A DNA stretch of 64,000 nucleotides, taken from NCBI RefSeq assembly GCF_038396765.1, contig NZ_CP150096.1, forward strand, positions 663,501 through 727,500, in the 5' to 3' direction. Positions 62,617-64,000 of this stretch are shown here, one piece after another. The DNA is from Chitinophaga caseinilytica. GTDB lineage: Bacteria > Bacteroidota > Bacteroidia > Chitinophagales > Chitinophagaceae. The first letter of the stretch is position 1, and each line of letters begins with the position of its first letter. The notes beneath the pieces were generated by a model that had not been told where the DNA came from, searched no databases, and saw only the letters and a program-made list of their open reading frames with translations. A program made the position numbers and the translations under genes.

Positions 62617-63186
62617 ATGCGTAACCTCCTCCCAGCCTGCACCCTGGCTATCCTGGCAGCCGCTTGCAACACCCCCTCCAACCCCTCAAACCTCCAGGCC
62701 AAAATCGACTCCCTCGAAAATGAATTACAATCCTACCGCGCAGAAAAAGCCCTGGTCGATCAACACCTCACCCGGTTCGACTCGCTCGACTTCGTCTTCT
62801 ACAGCAACCAGCAATGGCCCGATTTCGCCATCAGCCACGCACACGACATCGTGGCGTATTACCCCGACGGCAGCAAAACCACCGGCCTCGCACCCCAACA
62901 TATCGACATGCTGAAACCCATGTTCGTGTTTGCGCCCGACACCAAAATCAAACAACATCCCGTCCGCTTCGGCAGCGGCGAATGGACCGCCGTCATCGGT
63001 GAAATGGAAGGCACTTTTTCCGCGCCCATGCCCATCGGCAACGGAAAATCCATCCCGCCCACCGGCAAGAAATTCAAATTGTCCATGGCCACGATCGGTA
63101 AATGGAAAGACGGGAAAATGACCGAAGAATATCTTTTCTGGGACAACCAGGCCTTCATGCAACAAATCGGTCTCGGGCAAAAATGA
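62617..63186 (+). CDS. SnoaL-like (NTF2-fold) lipoprotein
   Basis: The 189-residue protein has a lipoprotein signal peptide (MRNLLPACTLAILAAAC, lipobox LAAAC, acylated Cys17). A short coiled-coil-like segment follows (LQAKIDSLENELQSYRAEK), then a SnoaL/ester-cyclase-type domain (about 55-185: GEMEGTFSAPMP, FKLSMATIGKWKDGKMTEEY). It is likely anchored in the outer or inner membrane facing the periplasm; ligand or reaction unknown. The in-frame upstream ATG at 62410 runs through the repeat array and is rejected. Confidence 0.82.
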   Translation: MRNLLPACTLAILAAACNTPSNPSNLQAKIDSLENELQSYRAEKALVDQHLTRFDSLDFVFYSNQQWPDFAISHAHDIVAYYPDGSKTTGLAPQHIDMLKPMFVFAPDTKIKQHPVRFGSGEWTAVIGEMEGTFSAPMPIGNGKSIPPTGKKFKLSMATIGKWKDGKMTEEYLFWDNQAFMQQIGLGQK

Positions 63187-63265
63187 CCCGCAGGAATAAA
63201 CAACTGTAGACAAATTTCACGGTAGTCCGCAAAATTCTACGATCGTTCCACAGCCGGCGCCAACA

Positions 63266-63301
63266 AGAAAAAAGCCGCTACAGAAAAGTAACGGCTTTAT
63301 G
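63266..63301. terminator. Bidirectional hairpin after the SnoaL-like gene
   Basis: AAAGCCG/CGGCTTT stem (63271-63277 with 63292-63298), inner TAC/GTA pairs and A/T-rich flanks, between convergent genes. Confidence 0.65.
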
Positions 63302-63541
63302 CAAATTACGGTGGAAAAACTTACGGACGGCGGCTCCCGCTCTTTGTCGTGAGTGGTGTTTGATAAGGAGCCGCATTAATGGCTTTACTAACCGCAAGCC
63401 TTCCCGATTTAGGTCAAATCTGATAAGGAAGCTTATGAGGTAACCGGATCGATATCCAGTAACGTGATACAAAGATGCATCGATCTTCGTCAAACGAAAT
63501 ATCGGATCGGGAAAAGAATTGATCGTACCGGGAAAAACGAA
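63302..63541. other. Gene-free spacer before the truncated AraC gene
   Basis: About 240 bp. A 71-residue minus-strand frame (63278-63493) overlaps the terminator and looks spurious. Nothing else is recognised. Confidence 0.4.
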
Positions 63542-64000
63542 TTAGCGAAGGAGTAACTCACAGGGTTTCAGGCCTGTATGCTTCTTGAAAGCGGTAGAGA
63601 AATGTGAAATGCAGGAATATCCCATCATCATGGCCACTTCCGAAACGGACATCCCTTTTTCATACAGGAGACCGCGGGCCTTTTCCATTCTTTCCTTCTG
63701 GAAATAATCGTAGATGGTGGTGCCGTACATGGCTTTAAAGCCTTTTTTGAGGTAACATTCGTTCATCGCCACCTTGCGCGCCAGCTCACGGATGGTAATG
63801 GGGGCGTCCAGTTGCTCCAGGAGGATGGTGCGCGCCTTTTCGATCTTGGAGCGGTCTTCCATCTGCGTCAGGAAACGGCAACCGTAACGCTCTTCCGTAT
63901 CGTTCTGGATGAACTGGTCGGAACTGAAAAGCAACAGCTCCAGGGATTTGCTCTGCAGGAAGATGTTCTTCAACACCCCTTCATAATTATGGTGCACCAT
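63542..64000 (-). CDS. AraC-family regulator, C-terminal part (5' end outside window)
   Basis: The visible 152 residues carry both HTH motifs of an AraC/XylS DNA-binding domain: ITIRELARKVAMNECYLKKGFKAMYG and MSVSEVAMMMGYSCISHFSTAFKKHTG, ending LKPCELLLR. The Met at 64000 is probably internal, because a helical sensing or linker region (LELLLFSSDQFIQND) is still in progress. In sequence style it resembles siderophore-type (PchR-like) AraC regulators. Its targets lie outside the window. Confidence 0.88.
   Translation of the reverse strand: MVHHNYEGVLKNIFLQSKSLELLLFSSDQFIQNDTEERYGCRFLTQMEDRSKIEKARTILLEQLDAPITIRELARKVAMNECYLKKGFKAMYGTTIYDYFQKERMEKARGLLYEKGMSVSEVAMMMGYSCISHFSTAFKKHTGLKPCELLLR

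Overview
The window looks like chromosomal DNA of a high-GC Bacteroidota, most likely Chitinophagaceae (Chitinophaga-like). The grounds are promoters with the phylum-specific -7 box TAnnTTTG upstream of many genes, a transketolase split into subunits, a DUF3078 protein, a bacterial member of the GGGP-synthase family, LytTR/LytS signalling, and a DksA-like protein next to ileS. I see no phage, insertion sequence, CRISPR array, rRNA or tRNA. The content is mostly housekeeping plus regulation.

Layout. 1-2.4 kb: 5' part of metE (minus) behind a cobalamin riboswitch, then a receiver-only protein. 2.6-5.4 kb: DNA-damage cluster (UmuC-type polymerase, SRAP protein, two unknowns). 5.5-7.5 kb: hybrid histidine kinase. 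8-10.5 kb: cydAB behind two FNR-like sites. 10.8-12.4 kb: WYL regulator and GyrI-like protein. 12.4-14.9 kb: rnc-fabF-acpP (minus), with the 3' end of rnc triplicated. 15.4-21 kb: tripartite RND efflux operon. 21-27.2 kb: small operons, including a divergent PRPP-synthetase-like gene, PhoD phosphatase and Dph6-like PP-loop protein. 27.2-28.1 kb: gene-free block with a candidate small RNA. 28.1-31.5 kb: B12-dependent ribonucleotide reductase. 31.7-39.8 kb: GGGPS-family protein, LytTR/LytS pair, dxs, flavin/2Fe-2S reductase, PAS sensor. 39.8-46.8 kb: redox and electrophile-stress cluster (two pirins, OsmC, nitroreductase, YceI, AraC), scpA, DUF3078. 46.8-55.3 kb: mscL, ppk2, EamA transporter, frr, WecA-like transferase, transketolase N-subunit, FtsX-type permease, rbfA, GT2-HAD fusion. 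55.3-61 kb: 53-bp repeat array, DksA-like gene and ileS. 61-64 kb: PepSY-like protein, 131-bp repeat array, SnoaL-like lipoprotein, 5'-truncated AraC regulator.

Three conserved reading frames (cydB, frr, and the ileS/dksA boundary) are each explained by exactly one missing base in a homopolymer. frr is essential, so this points to homopolymer undercalling in the assembly, and the apparent 1477-residue IleRS-DksA fusion should be treated as a probable artefact. The best candidates for undescribed biology are the small-RNA locus near 27.3 kb with its 18-bp inverted repeat, the operator-like half-sites at umuC, the HAD domain whose nucleophile position is Asn, the DksA-like protein with a histone-H1-like tail, and three tandem-repeat arrays (53, about 97 and about 131 bp). 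No complete novel defence or mobile system is visible.
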